The translations under genes were made by a program, and so were the position numbers. From an uncultured Clostridia bacterium (GTDB lineage Bacteria; Bacillota; Clostridia; TANB77; CAG-508), in assembly GCA_948663505.1 (NCBI GenBank), contig CAPNAQ010000032.1:1-14168 (forward strand): DNA of 14,168 nucleotides, written 5' to 3'. Below the pieces are notes generated by a model that saw nothing but the letters and a program-made list of their open reading frames with translations, made no database searches and was not told the origin of the DNA. This document shows, piece by piece, positions 7,865-14,168 of the stretch. The stretch's first letter is position 1, and each line of letters begins with the position of its first letter.

Positions 7865-8986
7865 TTGAAATCAGTAGTTATAAATAAAAATGATTTAAGA
7901 TATAACATAGAGAAAATAAAAGAATATGCAAATACAAATTTACCTGATGATAAAGGAAACACAGTTAAAATAATAGCAGTAGTTAAATGCAATGGATATG
8001 GATTAGGAATAGTTGAATATACAAATTTTCTAATTGATAATGGAATTAACTTTTTTGCAGTATCATCAATAGAAGAAGCATTAAAAATAAGACAAGCAGG
8101 TATAAAACAAAGCCTGTTAATGCTATCATCAACAAGTATAGAAGAAGATGTAAGAACATTAATAGAAAATAACATTGTATTGACAATAGGTTCTAAAGAA
8201 TCAGCAGAAATTGCAGATAAAATAGGACAAGAATTAAATAAGAAAATAAAAGCACATTTAAAAATAGATACAGGATTTGGCAGATATGGATTTATATATA
8301 GTGATAGAGAAAGTATGATAAAAACATTAAAAAGTTTAAATAATATAAAAATAGAGGGAACATATACACATTTTTCAAATTCATATTATAATGATAGATA
8401 CACAAAATTACAATTTGATAGATTTATAAATTGCATAGAAGTATTAAAGATGAACGAAATTGAAACAGGAATGTTACATGTATGTAATACATCTGCATTT
8501 ATAAAATTTCCAAATATGCACCTAAATGCTGTAAGAATAGGCTCAGCATTTACAGGTAGAATATCATTTAAAAATTCTGTTGGATTAAAAAAAATAGGAT
8601 ATTTAAAATCAAATATTGCAGAAATAAAAGAATTACCGAAAGGATTTAATATTGGATATTCAAATGCATATAAAACAAAAAAGAGAACAAGAGTGGCAAT
8701 AATACCATGTGGATATATAGATGGTGTTAATTTAGAATCAGGAAGAGATATGTTTAGGTTGATAGATAAAGCGAGATATATAAGTAGAGATATTAAAAAT
8801 GCTCTAAAAAAACAACAATTATTTGTAAAAATAAAAGACCACAAATGCCCTATATTAGGTAGAGTTGGAACATATCATGTAACTGTTGATATAACAAATA
8901 AGGATGATATAAAAATAAATGATGAAGCTATTTTTAATGTAAGTCTGAAACATGTTGATAGTAATATAAAGAGGGAGTGGATTTGA
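7865..8986 (+). CDS. alr: Alanine racemase, divergent C-terminus
   Basis: PLP-dependent racemase making D-alanine for peptidoglycan; 373 residues with an N-terminal TIM barrel and a C-terminal beta domain. Seen are the PLP lysine Lys41 in AVVKCNGYG, Lys133 and Arg140 in HLKIDTGFGRYGF, His169, Arg224 in AVRIGSA, and Tyr265 and Tyr284, which correspond to the catalytic and active-site tyrosines of Geobacillus Alr. Two departures are notable: the usual GR(I/V)CMDQ motif reads GRVGTYH (332-338), and the helical segment with TINYE before the final strand is absent, the protein ending NDEAIFNVSLKHVDSNIKREWI-like. The start is TTG at 7865; an in-frame TGA at 7853 leaves no better choice, and GGAG lies 12 bases upstream. 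Its stop overlaps the next start by one base (TGATG), indicating coupled translation. A related amino acid racemase is possible. Confidence 0.88.
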   Translation: MKSVVINKNDLRYNIEKIKEYANTNLPDDKGNTVKIIAVVKCNGYGLGIVEYTNFLIDNGINFFAVSSIEEALKIRQAGIKQSLLMLSSTSIEEDVRTLIENNIVLTIGSKESAEIADKIGQELNKKIKAHLKIDTGFGRYGFIYSDRESMIKTLKSLNNIKIEGTYTHFSNSYYNDRYTKLQFDRFINCIEVLKMNEIETGMLHVCNTSAFIKFPNMHLNAVRIGSAFTGRISFKNSVGLKKIGYLKSNIAEIKELPKGFNIGYSNAYKTKKRTRVAIIPCGYIDGVNLESGRDMFRLIDKARYISRDIKNALKKQQLFVKIKDHKCPILGRVGTYHVTVDITNKDDIKINDEAIFNVSLKHVDSNIKREWI

Positions 8987-10074
8987 TGAAAGAAAATCTA
9001 GAAGAAAAAGAAAATATACACAATGAACAAGAAGCAAATATAAAAAAGGTAGGATTTTTCAAAAAAGTATGGTATTCAATTACAAAATTAGAGAAATATC
9101 CAGAACTATCAGCACAAGGATTATCTAAAGCTATAAAATATGTAGCACAACTTGCGATAATAATGGCAATAGTATCTTCAATTATTACTGTATATGGAAC
9201 AAAAAAACTAATTGATAATGCTACAACATATATAAGTGAAAAGGCACCAGATTTTGTGTATAAAGATGAAGTTTTAACTATAAATTCAGATGAGAAAATT
9301 ATTGATGAAAATACTACATTTGGGAAAGTTATTTTAGACATAAATACACAAAATGAGGAAGATGTTCAAAAATATTTAGATGATATATCAAAAAGTGAAA
9401 GTTCAGGTGGAATATTAATATTAAAAAATAAATTAATAATAAGACAATCAGGAATAGAAGATGTAACATATGAATATAAACAATTATTTGAACAGTTAGG
9501 AATATCAGAGTTTAATAAACAAGATTTAATAGATTATTTAAAAAATGATAAAATGTATGGTATATATGTTAATTTATTTGCTGTATTGGCATTATATGCT
9601 GTAATAATATACTTCATAAATACAATATTAAATGTATTTATAATAAGTATATTTGGATATATTGCAACATTAATAACAAAACTAAAGATTAGATATGTAG
9701 CAGTATTTAATATGGCTGTATATGCAATTACTTTATCAACAATGTTAAATATTATTTATATGATAATTAATGCAGTATTTAAATTTAAAATTAATTATTT
9801 TGATTTAATGTATGTGTTAGTATCATCAATTTATATGATTGCAGCAGTTTTTATGTTAAAAACAGACTTTACAAAAAAACAAGAGGTTGTGCAAAAAATA
9901 GTTGAGGTTCAAAAACAGGTTCATGATGAATTAAAAAGTAAAGAAAAAGAGAAAAAAGAAGATGATGGACATATAGATAATAAAAATAATAATGATGATA
10001 AGCAAAATGATAGAGATGAAAAAGAAGAAGATAATAATATAGAAGGAGAAAAGTCAGAAGGAGCAAATGCTTAA
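8986..10074 (+). CDS. DUF1189 family membrane protein
   Basis: A 362-residue membrane protein of unknown function. The N-terminal segment FFKKVWYSITKLEKYPELSAQGL (24-46) is the DUF1189 hallmark. It is followed by TM1 (about 52-70), an extracytoplasmic region of about 120 residues containing KAPDFVYKDE, and a C-terminal group of three or so membrane segments (about 193-230, 237-265, 272-291). A long, charged low-complexity tail (295-362, Lys/Glu/Asp/Asn) is presumably cytoplasmic. ATG 8986 is chosen: GGGAG lies eight bases upstream and the start overlaps the alr stop as TGATG. The in-frame GTG at 8977 lies within that ribosome site. Position between alr and ftsH suggests an envelope role, perhaps as a partner or substrate of FtsH, but that is inference from context only. 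Confidence 0.8.
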   Translation: MKENLEEKENIHNEQEANIKKVGFFKKVWYSITKLEKYPELSAQGLSKAIKYVAQLAIIMAIVSSIITVYGTKKLIDNATTYISEKAPDFVYKDEVLTINSDEKIIDENTTFGKVILDINTQNEEDVQKYLDDISKSESSGGILILKNKLIIRQSGIEDVTYEYKQLFEQLGISEFNKQDLIDYLKNDKMYGIYVNLFAVLALYAVIIYFINTILNVFIISIFGYIATLITKLKIRYVAVFNMAVYAITLSTMLNIIYMIINAVFKFKINYFDLMYVLVSSIYMIAAVFMLKTDFTKKQEVVQKIVEVQKQVHDELKSKEKEKKEDDGHIDNKNNNDDKQNDRDEKEEDNNIEGEKSEGANA

Positions 10075-10153
10075 AAGATTTGGCAGACGAAAAATTCGAA
10101 GAATTTTTTGGATGACGATGAACGAACGAAGTGAGTGAAAGGGAGGAATTCTT
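10075..10153 (+). other. Intergenic linker before ftsH with small dyad
   Basis: This 79-base spacer is visibly richer in G and C than its surroundings. It holds a short hairpin (AAAAATTC 10090-10097, loop GAA, GAATTTTT 10101-10108), then GACGATGAACGAACGAAG and a strong ribosome site GGGAGG (10141-10146) seven bases ahead of the ftsH ATG. The hairpin with its T run could attenuate transcription into ftsH, but the stem is almost all A-T. Confidence 0.4.
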
Positions 10154-11953
10154 ATGGATAAAAATGATAAAAATAAAAAGAAGAAAAAAGACTTGTTAAT
10201 ATCTGGGATAATTTCAATTATATTAGTTATGTTATTAGCTGGTATAGTGATTTATTATTTATCAGATAATAAAGAAGAAGACGAAAAAACACTTGCATAT
10301 ACAGAATTAATAAAAGAGATGTCTTATGGAAATATAGAAAAAATAGAAATGACAGTTGGAAGTACATCAGTAAAAGTAAAAGTTAAAAATCAAGAAGAAG
10401 AAAAAAAGTCAATAGTTCCAAATACAGAAGCTTTTATTGAATTAATACAACAAAAAGTTGCAGAAGGAAATGAAATTAAATTAATACAAAAGCCAAAAAG
10501 TGTGGTTACACAAATACCAACAGTAGTAATTAGTTTATTACCAACTATTATAATGGTTGCACTTTTTGTAATGATATTTAAAATGCAAGGACTTGGAGAA
10601 AAAGGACAAGTTTATGAAGAAACTGAAAGAAATACAAAAATAAGATTTAAAGATGTAGCAGGATTAGATGAAGAAAAAGAAGAATTAATAGAAATAGTAG
10701 ATTTTTTAAAAAAGCCAGAAAAATTTACAAAAATGGGTGCAAAGATACCTAAAGGAGTATTGTTATATGGAAAACCAGGTACAGGAAAAACACTTATAGC
10801 AAAAGCAATTGCAGGAGAAGCTGATGTTCCTTTTATATCAATGAGTGGATCAGAATTTATAGAAATGTTTGCAGGGCTTGGAGCATCAAGAGTTAGAAAA
10901 TTATTTGATAAAGCAAGAAAATTAGCACCTTGTATAGTTTTTATTGATGAAATAGACGCAATAGGAGCAAGAAGAACTTCAAATAGTGGGGCAGAAACAG
11001 AAAATAATCAAACATTAAATCAATTATTAGTTGAAATGGATGGATTTAGTTCAGAAGAGACAATTATAGTTTTAGCTGCAACAAATAGACCAGAAATGTT
11101 AGATCAGGCATTGTTAAGACCAGGTAGATTTGATAGACAAATAACAATACCAAGTCCTGATTTAAAAGGTAGATTAGATATATTAAAAATCCACAGTGAA
11201 GGTAAAAGATTATCAGATGACGTTAATTTAGAAAGCATTGCAGAAGATACAGCAGGATTTACAGGAGCAGAACTTGCTAATATTTTAAATGAAGCTGCAA
11301 TAATTGCAACAATAAATCAACATGAAGATATTGAAAATTCAGATATAGAAGAAGCTGTAAAAAAGGTTACTGTAGGACTTGAAAAACACAGTAGAGTATA
11401 TTCAGAAAAAGATAAAAAATTAACAGCATATCATGAAGCAGGACATGCTGTTGTAAGTAAGTATTTACCAACTCAAACAGATGTAAAGGAAGTTTCTATT
11501 ATTCCAAGAGGAGTTGCTGGTGGATATACAATGTATAAGTCTGATGAAGATAAATATTATGTATCAAAAACAGAAATGAAGGAAAAATTGATTGCATTAC
11601 TTGGTGGTAGGGCTGCTGAAAAATTGGTTTTAGATGACATTTCAACAGGTGCTAGTAATGATATTGAAGTTGCAACTAAAATCGCAAGGGAAATGGTTAC
11701 AAAATATGGTATGAGTGATATTCTTGGTCCTATTGATTTTCAAGGTAAAGAGCAAAATGATATGTTTGTTTTTGGAGAGAATATAGGCGATAGAATTGGC
11801 GCAGAGGTTAAATCTTTGATTGATGAAGCTTATTCTGATGCTCAGAAGCTTTTAATTTCTCATAGAGATAAACTTGATACTATTGCTAATTTACTTCTTC
11901 AAAAAGAGAAGATTAATGAAACTGAATTTAAAAGTATATTTGATGAAGTATAA
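10154..11953 (+). CDS. ftsH: ATP-dependent zinc metalloprotease FtsH
   Basis: Membrane-anchored AAA+ protease that extracts and degrades misfolded membrane proteins and selected regulators; works as a hexamer facing the cytoplasm. The protein has 599 residues: TM1 about 14-35, a small extracytoplasmic domain, TM2 about 122-142, AAA+ domain about 160-410, peptidase about 415-599. Seen are Walker A GKPGTGKT (206-213, with Lys where Pro is usual), Walker B IVFIDE (261-266), the second region of homology NRPEMLDQALLRPGRFDRQ, zinc motif HEAGH (427-431) and the third zinc ligand Asp503 in TGASND. The pore-loop segment is MFAGLG, an Ala replacing the usual Val of FVG. The C-terminus is short compared with B. 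subtilis FtsH, which carries an extra tail. Last gene of the operon; a hairpin terminator follows about 40 bases later. Confidence 0.97.
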   Translation: MDKNDKNKKKKKDLLISGIISIILVMLLAGIVIYYLSDNKEEDEKTLAYTELIKEMSYGNIEKIEMTVGSTSVKVKVKNQEEEKKSIVPNTEAFIELIQQKVAEGNEIKLIQKPKSVVTQIPTVVISLLPTIIMVALFVMIFKMQGLGEKGQVYEETERNTKIRFKDVAGLDEEKEELIEIVDFLKKPEKFTKMGAKIPKGVLLYGKPGTGKTLIAKAIAGEADVPFISMSGSEFIEMFAGLGASRVRKLFDKARKLAPCIVFIDEIDAIGARRTSNSGAETENNQTLNQLLVEMDGFSSEETIIVLAATNRPEMLDQALLRPGRFDRQITIPSPDLKGRLDILKIHSEGKRLSDDVNLESIAEDTAGFTGAELANILNEAAIIATINQHEDIENSDIEEAVKKVTVGLEKHSRVYSEKDKKLTAYHEAGHAVVSKYLPTQTDVKEVSIIPRGVAGGYTMYKSDEDKYYVSKTEMKEKLIALLGGRAAEKLVLDDISTGASNDIEVATKIAREMVTKYGMSDILGPIDFQGKEQNDMFVFGENIGDRIGAEVKSLIDEAYSDAQKLLISHRDKLDTIANLLLQKEKINETEFKSIFDEV

Positions 11954-11995
11954 AATATAATTTTTTATGATAGAATGAATTAAAAAATAGTTATG

Positions 11996-12032
11996 ATAAG
12001 CCCTAAACTTTGAAAGGATAGGGCTTATTTTT
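11996..12032 (+). terminator. Intrinsic terminator after ftsH
   Basis: ATAAGCCCTA (11996-12005) pairs with TAGGGCTTAT (12019-12028) around a 13-base loop that contains a smaller CTT/AAG pairing. TTTT follows the stem. It lies 42 bases after the ftsH stop and closes the four-gene operon. Confidence 0.88.
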
Positions 12033-12104
12033 ATATTATAGGAAAGTTCTATTAATATGTAAATATTTAGTTATATAATCTGCAGAACTTTCCTATAATA
12101 TAAA
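12030..12104. repeat. 75-bp inverted repeat, 21-bp perfect arms (MITE-like)
   Basis: The left arm (12030-12050, ending TATAGGAAAGTTCT) and right arm (12084-12104, beginning AGAACTTTCCTATA) are perfectly complementary over 21 bases. They enclose a 33-base AT-rich centre. The element touches the ftsH terminator and does not code. Size and symmetry fit a small MITE-like or REP-like insertion or a large RNA hairpin. Without other copies in this window, mobility is only an inference. Confidence 0.6.
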
Positions 12105-12114
12105 TATTTGTACA

Positions 12115-12136
12115 CAATTTTACATGCGTAAAATTG
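12115..12136. repeat. Short perfect hairpin, CAATTTTA / TAAAATTG
   Basis: CAATTTTA (12115-12122) and TAAAATTG (12129-12136) form an eight-base perfect stem around the loop CATGCG. There is no poly-T tail on either side, so it is not a standard terminator. It is the middle one of three consecutive dyads in this intergenic region. Confidence 0.5.
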
Positions 12137-12142
12137 GCACAT

Positions 12143-12207
12143 GAACAAAGATGCGGACTTTACAATGTTAAAAACAGAGACAATGTTATTAATGTCCGCT
12201 TTTGTTC
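12143..12207. repeat. 65-bp imperfect inverted repeat with GAACAAA / GCGGAC ends
   Basis: The ends GAACAAA (12143-12149) and TTTGTTC (12201-12207) pair, as do GCGGAC (12153-12158) and GTCCGC (12194-12199), with a small bulge between them. Inside, ACAATGTTA occurs twice as a direct repeat (12162-12170 and 12180-12188). The GC content is higher than the flanks. The remainder of the gap (12208-12298) shows only a weak dyad, GAATTTTCAAAAATTC (12279-12294), just after the pepV stop, which could be a poor minus-strand terminator. Confidence 0.5.
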
Positions 12208-12298
12208 TATAATAGAAAACTCTATGAAATTTTTTTATTTTGCAATACAAAGTGAAAATAATAAAGCCATAATAATATGAATTTTCAAAAATTCTAAA

Positions 12299-13714
12299 TC
12301 AAGTAAAAAGCAGTTCAAAAATAGCCTTTGCATAAATATCACAAGCAAGTAACAAATTATCAATAGAAATAAATTCATCAGTTTGGTGGCACAAATCTTT
12401 TTGATTCGGAAGATTAGCACCAAAAGAAACAAAATTATCAAAAGCCCTTGCATATGTTGCACCACCAATAGCTATAGGTTCAGCATGTGAAGATGTTACT
12501 TCATTAAAAATACTACAAAGAGTTTTAACTAAATAAGAATCTTTAGAAACATATAAAGGATCTTTTTTACCAGTAAATGCACAAGAAACATTATTAAATT
12601 CTTTACAAATTGTAGAAAAATGATCTTCAATAAATTCAAATTTTGTATTAATAGGAACTCTTAAATTAAAGCCAATTTTTAAATCATCATTTTTAAAATA
12701 GAATTTACCAACATTTAATGTTAAATTACCAGACTCATCAGGAATATTAATATTTAGTTTTTCACCATTATAATCAAGACCTATATATTTAGTAAATAAA
12801 TCAAATAATGGAATTGTAATATTGTAATTTTTAAATAATTTATCTAATAATATAATTAATCTAGAAATAGAATTTACACCTAAATCAGGGTGTGCAGCAT
12901 GTGCTTGAATTCCACTTGATGTAATCTTTAATTCAGTATTGTTTATAATTTTTGTATCAATATCAAATTTTAGTTCAGAAACAATATTTTGAACTAGATT
13001 ATTAACATCATCAATTTTTATACCATTTTTTACAGAAATGTTACAACTACAATATTTTGGAACAACATTTAAAGCATTATTATTACAATCAATAGAAGTT
13101 ATTACAATATCATTGTTTTTATAATATGAATAATCCATTATTAAAAAAGGAGAAATAAGACCTTTTTCTGCATAAATACATGGAAAGTCAGCATCAGGAC
13201 TAAATCCTATACTTGGAATTTCTTCATGTTGTTTATAATATTCAATACATTTCCAATTTCTTTCTTCATTTAGTCCTAATATAAGCCTAACTCTTTTATT
13301 TATAGAAATAGAATTTTCAGTACAATAGTCCATAACTGCTTTCATTGCATATAAGCTTGCAACTACAGGACCTTTATCATCTATTGCACCTCTTCCATAT
13401 ATTTTATTATCAACTAGTCTTGCCTCAAATGGGGGATATGTCCAGTTTTCGCCTTCTGGTACAACATCTAAATGTCCTATGATTCCTATTAATTCTTCAC
13501 CTTCTCCAAATTCTATGTATCCACAATAGTTGTCAATATTTTTTGTTCGAAATCCTAGTGCTTCTCCTAATTTTAAAGCATATTCTAATGCTTTTACTGT
13601 ATTTTTTCCAAATGGTTCTTTGTCATTTTGCATTTCTTCATATACACTTGGTATTTTTATTAGTTCTTGTAAATTTGATATTAGTTGATTTTCTTTAATA
13701 TATTTTTTAAACAT
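12299..13714 (-). CDS. pepV: M20 family dipeptidase (PepV type)
   Basis: Cytoplasmic di-zinc dipeptidase of family M20A that cleaves dipeptides with a broad range of N-terminal residues, usually at the last step of peptide use. It has 471 residues from the chosen start. Catalytic and metal residues line up with Lactobacillus PepV: His81 and Asp83 in GHLDVVPEG, bridging Asp113 in GRGAIDDKGP, base Glu150 and ligand Glu151 in GLNEER, Asp174 in SPDADFP, and His443 in LCHQTDE. A lid/dimer-like domain occupies about 190-380. The ATG at 13714 is preferred because GAGG lies seven bases upstream; an in-frame ATG at 13726 would add four residues (MRLE) and has only a weak purine tract. Transcribed convergently to ftsH and alone. 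Its 5' codons end in A and its 3' codons in T, as in several plus-strand genes here. Confidence 0.93.
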   Translation of the reverse strand: MFKKYIKENQLISNLQELIKIPSVYEEMQNDKEPFGKNTVKALEYALKLGEALGFRTKNIDNYCGYIEFGEGEELIGIIGHLDVVPEGENWTYPPFEARLVDNKIYGRGAIDDKGPVVASLYAMKAVMDYCTENSISINKRVRLILGLNEERNWKCIEYYKQHEEIPSIGFSPDADFPCIYAEKGLISPFLIMDYSYYKNNDIVITSIDCNNNALNVVPKYCSCNISVKNGIKIDDVNNLVQNIVSELKFDIDTKIINNTELKITSSGIQAHAAHPDLGVNSISRLIILLDKLFKNYNITIPLFDLFTKYIGLDYNGEKLNINIPDESGNLTLNVGKFYFKNDDLKIGFNLRVPINTKFEFIEDHFSTICKEFNNVSCAFTGKKDPLYVSKDSYLVKTLCSIFNEVTSSHAEPIAIGGATYARAFDNFVSFGANLPNQKDLCHQTDEFISIDNLLLACDIYAKAIFELLFT

Positions 13715-13759
13715 TTCTAACCTCATTTCTTTTTAGTTTTATTATATTTATTTTTTTAT

Positions 13760-13790
13760 ATTATATACCATAAAATAAAAAGCAGGTCAA
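13760..13790 (-). promoter_or_regulatory. Candidate pepV promoter overlapping upstream terminator
   Basis: On the minus strand TATAAT lies at 13765-13760 with TTGACC at 13790-13785. The spacer is 19 bases, or 17 if the overlapping TATATA is used. The -35 element falls within the terminator hairpin of the preceding small gene. The predicted leader is about 40 bases. Confidence 0.45.
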
Positions 13791-13802
13791 AATATGACCT
13801 GC
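13772..13802 (-). terminator. Intrinsic terminator of the 72-residue gene
   Basis: On the minus strand GCAGGTCA (13802-13795), a five-base loop and TGACCTGC (13789-13782) form a perfect eight-base stem followed by TTTTTATTTT. It starts eight bases after the small gene's stop and separates it from pepV. Confidence 0.9.
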
Positions 13803-13809
13803 AGAAGAA

Positions 13810-14028
13810 TTAAAAAAAATCAATAATTTTTCTTAAAAATTCCGTAAAGCTTGTAGAATTGAAGAATGCTATATTTAAATATTTTTGTGACGATATTTGA
13901 ATATAGCCCTGCAATTTCATAGCTTCAAAGATAAGTCCTTGCCGAGAAGGCTCAGAAAAGTCATGCGTGATAGAGAGATCTGTCATAATATCACTACCGT
14001 TTTCAATATATTGAAGATCTAGCTTCAT
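13810..14028 (-). CDS. Small orphan protein, 72 residues
   Basis: I do not recognise this protein. It is supported as a real gene by a textbook ribosome site (GGAGGT 14040-14035, six bases from the ATG), a good upstream promoter and a dedicated terminator. The product is soluble-looking with no signal peptide or membrane segment. It starts MKLDLQYIENGSDIMTDLSI, has an acidic middle (THDFSEPSRQGLIFEAM) and ends FTEFLRKIIDFF, an amphipathic helix. Codon choice stands out: CGG, ACG, TCG and CTC appear here and are rare or absent in neighbouring genes, and the stretch 13921-13980 is about 45% GC by my count while the whole gene is about 30%. That fits recent acquisition. A small regulator or toxin/antitoxin component is possible, but nothing in the sequence shows it. 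Confidence 0.7.
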   Translation of the reverse strand: MKLDLQYIENGSDIMTDLSITHDFSEPSRQGLIFEAMKLQGYIQISSQKYLNIAFFNSTSFTEFLRKIIDFF

Positions 14029-14058
14029 ATATTTACCTCCTGAAAATTTGATATTTTC

Positions 14059-14087
14059 ATTTTACCACAAAAAGTATAAAAAGTAAA
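14059..14087 (-). promoter_or_regulatory. Promoter of the 72-residue gene
   Basis: On the minus strand TTTACT (14087-14082), a 17-base spacer and TAAAAT (14064-14059) are present. TGG directly before the -10 gives an extended -10 element. It predicts a leader of about 20-25 bases before the gene. Confidence 0.6.
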
Positions 14088-14103
14088 CTAAAAAATTGCA
14101 AAT

Positions 14104-14151
14104 AAAAAAAGGGTTATGATTAATTTATGATAATGTCTTAAGTAGTAACCC
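14104..14151 (-). terminator. Possible terminator for a gene beyond the right edge
   Basis: On the minus strand GGGTTA (14151-14146) pairs with TAACCC (14116-14111) across a 29-base AT-rich loop. Seven T follow directly. The stem is only six pairs, so confidence is moderate. It would end a minus-strand transcript entering from beyond 14168. Confidence 0.45.
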
Positions 14152-14156
14152 ATAAA

Positions 14157-14168
14157 AATGTCCCAAAA
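14157..14168. repeat. Possible edge-truncated copy of the AATGTCC repeat
   Basis: AATGTCCCAAAA at the very end of the window resembles the left arm of the palindrome family at 5044-5078 with an extra C. Only 12 bases are visible, so this may be chance. Confidence 0.3.

Noticed and set aside
7657..8175. Minus-strand open frame (172 residues) spanning the Fem and alr genes
   Set aside because: Antisense shadow of two well recognised genes; no start signals.
12141..12212. 23-codon open frame beginning MNKDADFT in the ftsH-pepV gap
   Set aside because: No ribosome site, lies within an inverted repeat, and is too short to judge.
1..14168. CRISPR array, tRNA/rRNA genes, prophage or insertion sequence
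   Set aside because: No regularly spaced repeats, no cloverleaf or rRNA signatures and no transposase, integrase or phage structural gene was seen on either strand.

Overview
The window is very AT-rich (three 60-base lines and the small gene counted by hand gave roughly 27-30% GC). It has strong GGAGG-type ribosome binding sites, Gram-positive style promoters and A/T-ending codons. Together with the gene set (GH15 hydrolase, Fem-type aminoacyltransferase, PepV, DUF1189, a pilin-like DUF6273 protein) this points to a low-GC Firmicute of class Clostridia, most likely an uncultured gut lineage; I cannot name the species.

Layout. Bases 1-12,000 read on the plus strand. First comes the 3' end of an unrecognised gene, then a beta-CASP metallo-beta-lactamase gene and a GH15 glucoamylase/trehalase-like gene (probably co-transcribed). 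Next are a single-gene glyceraldehyde-3-phosphate dehydrogenase unit with its own promoter and a pilin-like/BIG2/DUF6273 surface protein with a clear terminator. A four-gene envelope operon follows: Fem aminoacyltransferase, alanine racemase, DUF1189 membrane protein, FtsH protease. It has a good promoter in front and a hairpin terminator behind. After a 345-bp convergent intergenic region packed with inverted repeats, two genes read on the minus strand: PepV-type M20 dipeptidase and a 72-residue orphan with its own promoter and terminator.

Functional picture. Most genes are housekeeping: central glycolysis, alpha-glucan breakdown, peptidoglycan precursor supply (D-alanine) and cross-bridge formation, membrane protein quality control, and dipeptide use. 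The accessory signals are (a) dispersed palindromes built on GGGGACTGTCCCC / AATGTCCA that sit against stop codons, (b) an inverted-repeat cluster at 12030-12207, (c) the C-terminal lectin-like tail of the pilin-like protein, which resembles a diversity-generating-retroelement target, and (d) a strong within-gene drift from A-ending to T-ending codons in several genes on both strands. I do not see a convincing new defence, biosynthetic or mobile system; the items above are the ones worth testing.
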